From Cinchona pubescens (lineage: Eukaryota > Streptophyta > Magnoliopsida > Gentianales > Rubiaceae), in assembly GCA_025175665.1 (NCBI GenBank), contig JANKKI010000118.1, forward strand, positions 2,720,001-2,784,000: a DNA stretch of 64,000 bases, written 5' to 3'. Positions 10,570 through 21,900 of this stretch are shown here, piece by piece; within the stretch, counting starts at the first letter, position 1; each line of letters starts with the position of its first letter. The notes beneath the pieces are model-generated. The model saw only the letters and a program-made list of their open reading frames with translations. It had not been told where the DNA came from and searched no databases. Made by a program: the position numbers and the translations under genes.

Positions 10570-12029
10570 ATAAAATGGACACACACTATAACAAAAACAT
10601 AAAAGAGCTCATATAAGATAAAAGGTTGGATGGCCATAAAGGTCCTAAAATCCTACTAATGCTAACTCTCTTGACTTAGTGCACTTAAAAGCGTAATTAA
10701 GACAAGTAATTTATAATATTGGATGGGAGAGAAATACTCTTCCCAAACCAATGTGGGACAAAACAAAAGATACAAGGCATATTCAACAGGTGCAAAGGGA
10801 ACCTTGCTTCATTCTATCAAGATCAGGTCAACTCCATTGCCATGTTTTAGCTTGTTGTTGTTTCTATTAGGACCAAAAAAAGAATGAGTATTCCTCAAAG
10901 TTTTATATTTGAAGGGCAGAACCTAATCTTTACTTGTGAACCTGCAGTTTCAAAGTATAGCATCTTTGTTATCATAAATGGAAATATGTATCAAGTGCAG
11001 GTAAGTCTTTTTGAGTATTTTCATGCTATAGTTTGCATGGAAAGATGGGTTGAGTGTTAGCATTTAAATGAATTCTGAGTTTTTCAGTAGAAATAGACTT
11101 TTGAAATTAGAAGAAAGAGAGGAAAGCAGGCTTCAACACCTATAATAGAGTTAGTTCATTTTTGGATAAATAATTTTATTTCACATGCTGATTTGAATAA
11201 CATGACCAAGAGAACTTCTCTTGGTGCCCATAATTTGATGCACATGGCTATCACTAATGTGTTTTTTCAGTTGGCTTACAAAGTAACTAAAATTGCATCA
11301 ACTTATCTATAGAACCTCTAAGCAAAAATGCAAAATTACATAAGCTACCCTAGCATACAAAAACTTAAACTGAAAAGAAATCAACTTTTAGATCCTGACA
11401 TGTTTCGATTCATGTTGTCAAATTCAAGGTTCTCGTATCCATTATTTCCCAAGTATTGTTCTCTTGCATCATAGTTATACATGTTATATTTTGATTCTTG
11501 GGGACGGAGCTTATTGATTCATCATTTTTACTAGACTTGCATTTAGTCTATGACAACTACATGGAGAATTACATGTACAAAGGACCAAGCCCAAGTTGAA
11601 GTGTTTCTTTCTCATATGATATCAGGTGGAATTGCCCAAGATGTAGTTATGGCTGTCTAACTTGGTAGCCTGTTGACACATCCAAATCATATGTGCCTTG
11701 TTCGAATACATTGGCACTTGCACTTGAACCATCTCATTATTTTTGGTAGTTAGTAGGTCTAATGAGATCGAGATGGTGGTTATTATATCTAGTTGTGAGA
11801 AATACACATTATTTGGGCTAAATTTTTAAAAGAAAGTGAAAAAAAAAATTATTTTTGATATCCATTCCTATATGTACACGAAGAAGGATCTATTACAATG
11901 ATATCTACAACTCGTATCTATATTAATTTTATATCTATCATTCTGTTTTGATTTCAATTCCGAAAACTTGAACCAAGGAGCTCCTTAGTTTTAGATGAAA
12001 AAGGTTTTCTGTATTTTCTCCGAGGACCA

Positions 12030-12400
12030 AATGACACAAATGGTCCCTTAACTTTTTTACTTAGACACTATTGGTCCGCCAACTTTAATATGAGATAATC
12101 TGGTTGTCCAATTTTTTTTATGGGCCAATTTAGTCCCCATGAAGAGGTGCCACCCACATCAATAAAAATAAAATCACCACCTATTAACTAGATTCAAGGA
12201 ACGCATTTTAGCCATTTCAATAAATTTGAAGTATTAAAGAGTCCTACTACAAAGTCTTTCGCCTGAAAAATCAATGTCCCCAAAGTTTTTATTAATTCAA
12301 GTATTGGTCCCCCAACTTTAAATTAAGACAATTTAGTCTTTAGATTTTTTTTATTGTACCAATTTGGTTCCTATTAGGCAACGCCACCATAAATTTTTTA
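12030..12400. repeat. two direct copies of a MITE-like end
   Basis: 12040-12155 and 12262-12390 share a direct repeat of the TTGGTCC...CCAACTTTAA type, with ATTTTTTTTATTG or ATTTTTTTTATGG, CCAATTT and GCCACC in the same order. Similar short elements rich in GGTCC and CCAACTT occur elsewhere in the window. Bases 12081-12132 recur inverted at 14601-14654. Confidence 0.5.
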
Positions 12401-12532
12401 TTTCCTCAATTTTTTTCAAGTGTGGGTAATATATTAAACTTTTTGAAAAAAATCAGCATGGAAACTTTGTTTCCAAAAATAAATAAATTCTTTATCTATA
12501 TTTCCAATATTTAGCATATTCATGCAAAAAAA

Positions 12533-12562
12533 AGAAGAAGAAGAAGAAGAAGAAGAGAAAAG
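12533..12562. repeat. AAG microsatellite
   Basis: Run of AAG units followed by purine-rich sequence. Any open frame here is low complexity. Confidence 0.8.
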
Positions 12563-13636
12563 AGAAAAGAAAAAAAGGAATAGATAAAATAATATTTGTT
12601 TTAATGTGAAAGTAGTCATTTTCTAAATTTTTAATGGAATTTTACCTTTCGTTAAAACTGAAAAACTAACTATTGCGCCTTTTTCAAAAAATACAAGGAG
12701 ATTAAGATATGAGACAGGTATAAAAAAGGATGATTCTATAATACTGAAACCACTATAATTTCGGACCACTCCAAAACAAGATCTTGTTCACCTATTTAAT
12801 CCAAAGGTGTTTAATGCCGTTGGATAGACGGTATAGGGTGTCCGGCAAAACTAAAATCAAAAGTTGAATAAGCTTCTAATTTTTTATCAAAGTATAAAAA
12901 ATAGAAGAAAATTCTACAATTTCTTTTAGGAATTATTTTTTTTTTACTTTAAATATTTGTACAATACAATATCATGTGCTTTAAATGCTTGTACTGTATA
13001 AATTTTTAAAAGTAAGAGAATGGTTCTGTAGAAGGGAATAGAAACTGTACGCAAAGGACAATAAAGGAAATCACGTTTACCATTCCTCGCGGGAGCCTTC
13101 CAAATTTTTTGGATATCTCGCGGTTCAAATTAGTTCCTGCTAACAACGTCGATATTAACTTTGTTCCAATTTTTCATATCATCTTTTTTTTTTTAGTATT
13201 AACAAATATTATTTTTATAATCAATTAAATTGAAATTTGACGGTATCAATATAATGTAAATACTTAAATACTAATTTCTAAGTTAACACAAAACAAAAAT
13301 AAGGAGATAAGTTATAATAAATGTTTAGTAAACACAAAAAAAAAATTGATAATATTTTTACCAACATAAGATGCAAGTATAATGAAAGATTTGATCTTCT
13401 AAGGAGCATGTAATAACCCTTCATGTCCTAATGAATATGTTTCCATGTCATGAAATATATCAACCTATTATAGTTTTCGTATTTAATTTATATGTATTAT
13501 TATGTTTATCATGATTTTTAACTTTTATTAACTTACAAATGATTAACTTAGACATTTTTTTATATTTTTGATAGGATATTACGATTCTATGATTCAATTT
13601 TGGGATCCGATTCTAACAATCTCAAATAGATCCTAC

Positions 13637-14510
13637 TAGGTGCGTTCAAAAGTCAGTGAAGTCGAATTTCTGAGTCAAGTTAAGTCGAAAAATAAAATTT
13701 GACTTTATTGTTCGACTTTTAACTTGATTTGACTCGAAATCAATTAAGTAATCTACTTCTTGACTTGAATTTGATTTCATCTTTCAAGTCAAATTGCCAG
13801 CCAAACAGTTTTATATATATATTTTTTAATATGTTAACCACATATTGCACTAAATATATTAATGTATTGTATACATAATATTTTACAATAGTACTCTTAA
13901 TTCTTAGTAATTAAATATCTTAATAATTGATAATACTATTAATTTTTAATAAATAAATATATTTTCTTTGTATAATTTTTTGAGTTATTAACATAAGTTT
14001 TCACATTATGTACATATATACTTATAAATTAACATAAATGTACAACTTAATAATTTAACACTTTGTTTTAACAACTAATTATATGAGTTGTTGATTTATT
14101 TTCAATACATATAAAGACTAGAGTTATGTCATTATATATACTTTAGTACTTAATGAAATACCTATATGTCTATTCATAATGTTTCGATATTCAAATACCT
14201 ATTTTATTTATTCATACATGTTTCGATATTCATATATATATATATAGTCATACTTCTTCCGATATATGATAATATTTATTGAAGAATGTTACGATTGTTA
14301 ATTTTTATAATTTGGTTATGTATTTTGCATGTATTAGTTATGAACTTGTAATTTTTGAATTATTTTCTTACCGACCGAAAGTCAAATTTAAATGAATCGA
14401 CTTTAATTGACTTTAGATTATATAACTTGACTTTGATTTTGAGATTTTCAACTGCAAAGTTAAATAAGTCAAGTAAGTCAAAAAATCAAATATCAACCAA
14501 ACGAACACCC
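13637..14510. mobile_element. possible DNA transposon with AAGTC-rich subterminal repeats
   Basis: Ends TAGGTGCGTTC on the left and GAACACCCTA on the right are imperfect inverted repeats. Both subterminal regions are crowded with AAGTC and GACTT motifs pointing in both directions, as in the subterminal repeat arrays of hAT or CACTA elements. The middle is AT-rich with no coding frame. A non-autonomous element is likely. The superfamily is undecided. Confidence 0.45.
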
Positions 14511-14665
14511 TAGATTATAATCCAGATTGAATAAACTACAGTAAGATTATGTTGTTGTTGTTTGGTTTCCATCGGTAAGACGTTAATTCAAAAATTATGC
14601 TAAATTGGCCCATAAAAAAAATTGGACAACCATATTATCTCATATTAAAGTATACGGACAAATAG

Positions 14666-14678
14666 CTGTCTCTTATAC
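14666..14678. other. fragment of Tn5 mosaic-end adapter
   Basis: CTGTCTCTTATAC is the first 13 bases of the mosaic end. It is preceded by an inverted copy of 12081-12132 at 14601-14654. Confidence 0.65.
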
Positions 14679-15929
14679 CTCATCCTACATATATTAATTA
14701 AGATTTATAAATAGGATGAGGTATCATCGTAGGTGTGTCTAGGATAAAATATTTTGTATTTTCGGATTGAAGACCTTAAAATTTAGAATCGAATTCTTTT
14801 CATTCGTTTTCTCTCAAGTTGCACAACATTAATAGTTGCCGGGTATAGAAATCGTACCAAGAGACAACAAATTTGATATTTTAACGAAGGTATTTATTAC
14901 CATTGTTATAAGTTTTTAACTTGTATTTATAAAATTAAAGATAAAACTAATTTTGTCATTATTTTCCTTAAGAAAATATTTTTAGAATAGGATTGAAGAC
15001 CTTAAAATTTAGTCGATTTTAACGAAGGAAAGGACTAATTTTGTCATTTATTTTTAGAATGTCAACTAATGCGCCTTATCTATCAAGAAGACTAATTTGG
15101 TACTCATCCTTAAAAAAATAACTAATTTAAGACTTATGACGAAAATTATGGATAAACTAATAAAGTGTTTGATAGCACATCTACTATAAGTTAATAGTCA
15201 AGTAATTATCACGTGACTTGACACCCTTACCTTATTAATTTGTCTACAATTTCTATTATAGGCCTTAGATAGGTTAATGTTGTAAATATAAGTGACCAAA
15301 TTAGTCTATTGTGATAGATAATAGATCAGATTAGTCGATATCTCAAACATGAGATATTAAATTGGTCTTTTTCAGTTAACAACTTTGATTTGAAATATAT
15401 GAACAATTAATTTCATTGATTTTTCAGGCTAAAAACACAAAAATAGAAATTGGTGGAGTCATATTGAAAGAAAACTAAAATTTCAGACTATAATTATGAA
15501 GTAAGGAGAGACCAAGGCCTTAAAGTGAAATTTGTAGAATTTGATTTTGGTAGATGTCACATAGTATATGGTCATTGCCTTGTAGCCCACTTTTTTTAGG
15601 GCGATGATATTGCTACAGAAAAAATCTAAATGCCATAGTTATATTATTTTAAGTGACAATTATACCCTCTACAACTCCAACATCAACGCCGCATCGTTTC
15701 CTACACTAGCTGACTTCTCCCAAAAATAAAATAACTAAATATTTTAAAATTTTAACCAAGAAATATATTAATATAGAATACATTAAAATATTATATAATT
15801 TATTTATGTTTATTTTTAAATAATTATCACATCACTATCAAAATTTAAATACATAAAAATCAAAATATAATACCATGGGTATTTTAATCATATAACTAAA
15901 TTTTCTTCATATTTTAAAATTTTGAAAAG

Positions 15930-15948
15930 ACATCTAGATGTGAATAAG
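15930..15948. other. decayed Tn5 mosaic-end adapter
   Basis: CATCTAGATGTGAATAAG resembles the centre of the double mosaic end with one substitution. Weak on its own. Confidence 0.4.
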
Positions 15949-16071
15949 CAACGTGTAATTTCTATAGTTCAACCGGTAAAGTGTAATTACTCCTATAATT
16001 CAGGGGAGCAAAGTGTTATTAAACCTTCATTAAAAATGGTTAAGAAATCCGAATTATTTAATAGCCGAATG

Positions 16072-16109
16072 CTGTCTCTTATACACATCTAGATGTGTAT
16101 AAGAGACAG
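16072..16109. other. perfect 38-bp mate-pair junction adapter
   Basis: CTGTCTCTTATACACATCT at 16072-16090 is followed directly by its reverse complement at 16091-16109. The mosaic end is an engineered hybrid of the Tn5 ends, and the double form is the circularisation junction of Nextera mate-pair libraries. It is therefore an assembly contaminant, not plant DNA. Confidence 0.95.
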
Positions 16110-16516
16110 TATGTAAAACACCATTAAAAAAAGCAAGATCTTGTGCAGGAAATCAGGAAGATATTTATCTTCTATTAATTCACTCACAAAAGTGGGTAAC
16201 CAAACTGTTCAAAATTTGGTAGAGAAAAATTGCAAATTTCGAATTGACCATGGTGTTTTAATTTGACAACACTCCCCACCAACAGCTATGTACTGTTCAT
16301 AAAAGGATGGGTAAAATGAATAAAGTTGACAAGTATCCCTCATTTCGGTAGGAAAAACTTTGTCGATCCACACCAAGTGTGTCACTTATTTACCAAAACG
16401 TCCGTCAATAGTAAGACACTCTTCATAATTCAAGTGGCAAAAACGGGATTTTGCATGCAAAGGCAGCAAAGAAAAAAGAGAAACCAGCATTTTTTGGCAC
16501 TCAATTCATTCTCGCA

Positions 16517-16630
16517 ATGCCACGTGTCAAGCACGAATGAATTCATATGAAAATCCAATTTGCTAGCAAAGTCCAGCATCCAAAATCCTCTTCCACGTTA
16601 GCTCCACGTCAGCAGGAAAATGCCACGTGG
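16517..16630. promoter_or_regulatory. cluster of ACGT-core motifs
   Basis: Within about 115 bases are CCACGTGTC, CCACGTTA, CCACGTCAGC and CCACGTGGC, all of the ABRE/G-box type bound by plant bZIP factors. Such clusters mark stress or abscisic-acid responsive promoters. No recognisable gene follows. The sequence is cut by an adapter scar at 16667-16693, so the downstream gene may be missing from the assembly. Confidence 0.45.
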
Positions 16631-16666
16631 CTGGTAGAGGCCATGCTACAGTAAATCAACTTCTTT

Positions 16667-16693
16667 CTTATATACATCTAGATGTGTATAAGA
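16667..16693. other. Tn5 mosaic-end double adapter, slightly decayed
   Basis: CTTATATACATCT joined to AGATGTGTATAAGA is the inner part of the 38-bp junction with one change. Confidence 0.8.
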
Positions 16694-16978
16694 ATTTGTC
16701 ACTCCTTAAAAAGGTAAATAAATAAATGTCAATTTACCTATTTTACCCTTCATGCAAGTTCTCAAAAAAGAGCATTAATGTCATGTTTCAACATTAATTA
16801 CTCTCATAAATTATTTCAAATTTTAAAAACAAAAAACCAACTAAGAAATTTTGAATTTTAATTGAGGGATAATAATAGAAACACTATTTTATAAGAGACA
16901 AATATTAACTAATCTTAAACTTTGTGTAAAATTGATCATGCTAAATACAATGATACGGAAGAAGAATCAAGTTATTAG

Positions 16979-17079
16979 CTTATAACCATTTGATTACTTG
17001 GCCATCTCTTGTGCAAAATAAATAGCAACTTATAACCATTTGATTACTTGGCCATCTCTTGTGCAAAATAAAACAGCAA
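16979..17079. repeat. 50-bp direct tandem duplication
   Basis: Two adjacent copies starting CTTATAACCATTTGATTAC (16979-17028 and 17029-17079), nearly identical. Confidence 0.85.
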
Positions 17080-17426
17080 CTTGGATACACACTTGGCAAG
17101 TTGTCCACATGACAATTAATTAAAGTGACATCTCAAAGAAGTAGTCCACATGGAAACCAAACAACAACAACATAAAGTTAACTAAATATGACACTTGGAT
17201 CATAAGGAGGAAGTTCTTTGTCTTTTTATAAATAGACAGATAAGAAACAAAATCGGTGTACTTTGTTAGAGATAGATGACCAAAACCAATTTCTAATTGG
17301 ATTTGGCTATTAAGATGGATTGACTATCATGAATAAAACAATCAGTTGCAATATGATGTTAATGAATATAAATTAAAGAATTTATAATATTTATTATGAA
17401 TTCGATTCACATAAATATTTTTGTTA

Positions 17427-17672
17427 TTAAGATGGCTGGTGTTATTGCGAGAAGACGATTGTATAATAGGACATAAATACTTCTAATAGTCAAAGCTTCC
17501 AACTATTACGGGCCTTGTTTTTTATCTTTACCCACTGGGCTTTATTAACAAAATTTCTAAATAATGGCTATTAAGATGGCTAGGGTTATTGTCAAAGCAA
17601 AATTGTATGATAGGACAAAAATGTCCCTAACAGTCAAAGCCCCCAACTATTACAGGACTTGTTTTTATCTTT
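17427..17672. repeat. diverged tandem duplication of about 105 bp
   Basis: 17427-17532 and 17566-17672 share CTATTAAGATGGCT, TATTG, TAGGACA and CAACTATTAC in the same order with about 15-20 percent difference. No coding frame seen. 17690-18010 adds AT-rich inverted-repeat sequence with ATTTAGTGA-type motifs. Confidence 0.6.
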
Positions 17673-18120
17673 GAACAAAATACACGAATAGTTACTAAAT
17701 TACTATACTTAAATTATTGTATAAAGGTTAATAAATTATTTATTTTGTAAATTTGATTACTGAATTATTTAAAGTGTGTATCTAAAGTCACTAAATTACT
17801 TATTTTGTAAATTTGGTTACTAAACGATTTTGTGTGTGTGTTTGTTCGTGACTACATACACATATTTTTTAAAATAGTTTAGTGATCAAATTTATAACGA
17901 AATTACTTCAAACACTAAAATAATTTAGTGATTAAATTTGCACTCCAAACACACATATCTAATGAAGTTTAATGATTAAATTTTTAAAACAAATAGTTTA
18001 ATAATTTGGAAAATTTTTATATAGTCACTATAAGTGAGAAGGATCATTTGATCCACATTTATCTATATCATTTTAACTAATTAAAAATAAACTTATAAAC
18101 TTTTTCGTATTAACGTGAAA

Positions 18121-18405
18121 GGAAAATTGCCAAAACAGTCTCTCAATTTTTTCACTTTAGCCAGAATAGTCCCTCAACCTTTTTTTTAGCCAGAATAATC
18201 CTTCAACTTTTATTTTTTCTAGCCAAGAAAGTCCTATTAAGGTGGAGCCACCATAAAAAATTTTTTCTTTTTTTTGATAAATTTCACATAAAAGGACTAT
18301 CTTGGCTAAAAAATAAAATTTGAAGGACCATTCTGACTATAGAAAAAATTGAGGGACTATTTCAGTTAAAGTAAAAAAATTGAAGGACTATTTCAGCGAT
18401 TTTCC
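18121..18405. mobile_element. MITE with long inverted arms
   Basis: 285 bp, left end GGAAAATTGCC and right end GCGATTTTCC. The two halves are reverse complements along most of their length, with repeated phrases such as GTCCCTCAA and GGACTATTTCAG. No coding capacity. A fragment of the same family end lies at 37858-37893. Target duplication not certain. Confidence 0.65.
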
Positions 18406-18880
18406 CTACCGTGAATGAATGTGAATTAAGTTCCATCGTACCTCCAGTTCTATTTTGGCAGCATATAAAAATTTCCCGAATGACTTGTATACTCTTTATC
18501 TCTTCCCACGTCGTCTTCTATCTTTCGATATCGTCGAATCTTGCTTTCTTTTCAGTTTCCCTCACAAATTCAATATCCTCTGTCCGTTGAACGGCCCTCT
18601 TCCCTTTCCTCATTGGGACAAGAGTATTAATTTTTATCCTAGTTTTATACGAAAAACTATAAAAAGGGGAAAACCAGAGAAACGAGAGAATGTCTCTAAT
18701 AAAATTTCCTTCGAAAATAAATTTGAGAAAATAAAGAAAGATGGATACAATGATTCCCATCATCAAGAAAAGGTTTTCTATATTTTTCCCAAGAGCCCAC
18801 ATGAGTGATCCCGGATCACTTTCTATGCTTTTCTTCAAACGCTAAAAGTGGATTCTTTTTTGCACGAGGAAATACTAAAA

Positions 18881-18896
18881 TGTGTATAAGAGACAG
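18881..18896. other. Tn5 mosaic-end adapter fragment
   Basis: TGTGTATAAGAGACAG, 16 of 19 mosaic-end bases. It lies directly upstream of the first recognisable exon of the P-loop gene and may explain the missing start codon. Confidence 0.85.
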
Positions 18897-18903
18897 TCTT
18901 TAG

Positions 18904-21900
18904 GACTATTGGAACAATTATTGGTTGAGCAGTGGATACGAACAAGATGACAACTTTCAAGAATGTGGTGATGATTATGATGAACTCATGGTAATGAGAC
19001 CAGGAAGGTCTTCCAATTTTAGGCCCGTAATCCGAGTCCCCAGTCGGGCCGGCTCCTCCAAATACGATTTTGTTAAGGTTTTTTTCTTTTTTATTACATT
19101 ATATTGAATCCCTTTTTTGCAGTTATTGATTCAATTTGATTATCATTAAGGAAGGCCCTTTATCTATTTGTCAAAAAAGATGGTTCCTTTTTGCTAAAAT
19201 TGTATTTGTTTGGTTGTAAGGTGAAGGTGTGGTTGCTGGTGATAATGCGGATCACTATTACGTTCTTTCAAGATTCTTGCTTAGCAGAATGCTCACTGTC
19301 ACTAAGGTCCAGCACTCTTCTCCACTTCCTTTTTCTTTTCAAGTTTTTATCTCTTTTTACACTATTTTCTCTTTTGGGGTTTCTTTTTCCATATAAAGAA
19401 AAATGATTAAAGGTCTGATGTTATGAAGTCTCTTATGTGATCAAATTTGAGTATTATTTATTAATTGTGCTTCTCAAATTTTTTGGTTGTCTTTTGATCT
19501 GGTTTTCAGATTGAAACTCAAGTGAAATTTACTGTGCTGATACTTACGAGGGCTGTATGGCTTATTGCAGATACCCAATCATGTGGCCATCAAAGTTGCT
19601 CTTGATCTTAAAAAACTCCTAATAGACAATAGCCTTTTAGATGTGTATGTCCTTATCTGAAACTTTTCTTTTTTATTTTCCACTTTTGCTTCTATAAATT
19701 GAGTTACCAAATCTTGTATGGTCCAAACTGACCATCTCATCATTTCTTTAATTTTTGTTCTCCAGTTCCCAGTCTGACCTGGAAGTAAATTTGTTCAAGG
19801 TATGTTGTGTGTGTCCTGTATGCAAACTTATTTACAGTGATGTTGATGTTTTTTTCTTTCTCATTGATCGGATGTGGAATGATCCAAACATTTTCTTTTT
19901 AAGAATGAGAATGAGTTAAAAAGATTAGATGTTGGTCTTAGGACCTCCACACTTATGGCTCACCCCTTGGTACCCTTCTTGTGGGTTAGTATCAACTTTT
20001 TGTGGAGCATATGTTTTATTCTCTTCCCTGTCTCTTACTTCTTTTTGTCATTACTTTAGGAATTTTTGGCTTTTCTTTGTGCTAAAAGACGAGTTCTACT
20101 TGCAGCTTATGGAGCGACGTGGCTATGGGGCGGAGTATATTAACCGCTATAAGATGATGACAAGGTTGGTGTTCCTTTGTTCCTCTTGCTTATTTTATTC
20201 TTCCTTTCCTTCTTTCTGTGCATTGAAGACATAGAAAGAAGGTTTTAGGAATGACAAAAGATAGCTACAGACATTATAAGAGAATTTTTTCTTAACTTCT
20301 GTTTGAGCTGTATACTAATTACTTCATCTTCTGATGCTTCAGACATATATGGTTTATGAGTTGCTGCGTACATCAACAGAGTATGTTAGCTACTTGAACA
20401 CTGATTTGTAATTATCCTGATGTAGAAGTTAATTCAATTTTTAGGAAAATTGTCTTTTAGAAGTTATTGCAAGGTGATCTTTCCCTTATGCAACAGCATT
20501 CAGCATTGATCTTAGATTTGTTTCGACTGTAGGTGTGCATGCATTTTAAATTTAGTCTGATGGTTATCAGATACTTCTGAGCTATACTGGAAGAAATTCT
20601 TGTGCAAAATTTTGATCCAGTTTGCTGCTAATGGGAGTGCATTTCCAGATATATTATTCAAAAGAACCAGTTATGGAGTGATCTAGAATTTATGAGGCAG
20701 ATTTATCTGAAGAAAGTCGGGCTGTGTTTGTGTTTGAGTTATAGTAACCTGAGCACATGTCTGTTGTGTTCACGGAATCTCATATAGAATCTGCTGAGAG
20801 ACTATTATAGCCCTATACATGTTAACCATAAGCTGAATAAATGTGCAACCTTCAGCATATTGAATATTTTATGGCATTCTGTTAACTCTTTCTAATTTAG
20901 TTTTCATGTGGTTGGGGGAGGACAAAGTTATTCTCTTTTATCACGCAAATACATTAACTTAAACTTTTTTACCTATCTTTCTTTTAGAAGGAGATGTTTA
21001 TCCTTTTTCTCATCAAGTTTGGGTTGTCAGGCATACATCTACACAGCTTCGATCAAACTATGAGACCTGTACTAACTATGTGTCACATCTAGTACTGTAT
21101 AAGAGACAGCAGCAGTTATAAGGGGCCAACATTAACAAGTTATTACCTCGATAATAATCTTGTCCCAATGAGGAACGGAATTTCAGCTCCTCTGAGGAAC
21201 TTATAACTGAATTTTGTAGAGAGTGCAGAATAGTTAGGAAAGGTAATCTTATCGCTTGTGGTATAGTTACCTTTTCTTATAAAGAATGGCCCATTTAATG
21301 TTATTAGCATTTCCATGTAGGTCTGGCTGGTGATTTGAGGAAAGCAATGAAAGATGGAAAACCAGTTATTATCGAGGTAATAACTTGTTAATTTGTTGGC
21401 CCCTTATGCTTAGATGTTGTCACTTTATGAGTGTGATGTCGGACTTGTATATTCTGGCATTTTATTTGGCTAACATTCAGTGTTTGTGGTAATGGCAGGG
21501 AATGCATTTGGATCCTAGTATATACCTTCTGGATGATGAAAAAAAGCCGCCAGCTCATATGCCAACAAAAGATGAATATTCAAAGCCCTTCAATGAAGTT
21601 AACAAAAATGAAATACAAAATATAAATAATTCTTCCATTTCATGTGGCAGTCAGGGGGAAATAAATGATTGCTATCCTGGGAATGTAAGATCAGTGGAAG
21701 AAATATCTGCTGATCGGTTGAATAATGTTGCGGGGTTTCTTGAGTCTATTAATATTGGTGGAGATATTTCCAAGAGGAAAGGTTATTGATGAATATGTTT
21801 TCTAGCATACTTGTCTTCCACTACATCTCCTGCACAGGATTTTAAGCATCTCTAATTTTCTTTGTGCAGGTGAGACTGTTAAAGATCCAGCAGTAGTTAG

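Noticed and set aside
12434..12619. Minus-strand frame with a serine run
   Set aside because: Translation of the AAG microsatellite. No homology signature or splice context.
16072..16109. A natural palindromic repeat family or a real Tn5 insertion
   Set aside because: The repeated 19-mer is the engineered mosaic end, not the wild-type Tn5 outer or inner end. No transposon body, marker or 9-bp target duplication is present, and the double form is exactly the mate-pair junction.
18455..18808. 117-codon plus-strand frame before the P-loop gene
   Set aside because: No recognisable domain. It is probably leader sequence. Part of it reappears inverted at 21158, and an adapter scar lies between it and the first exon.
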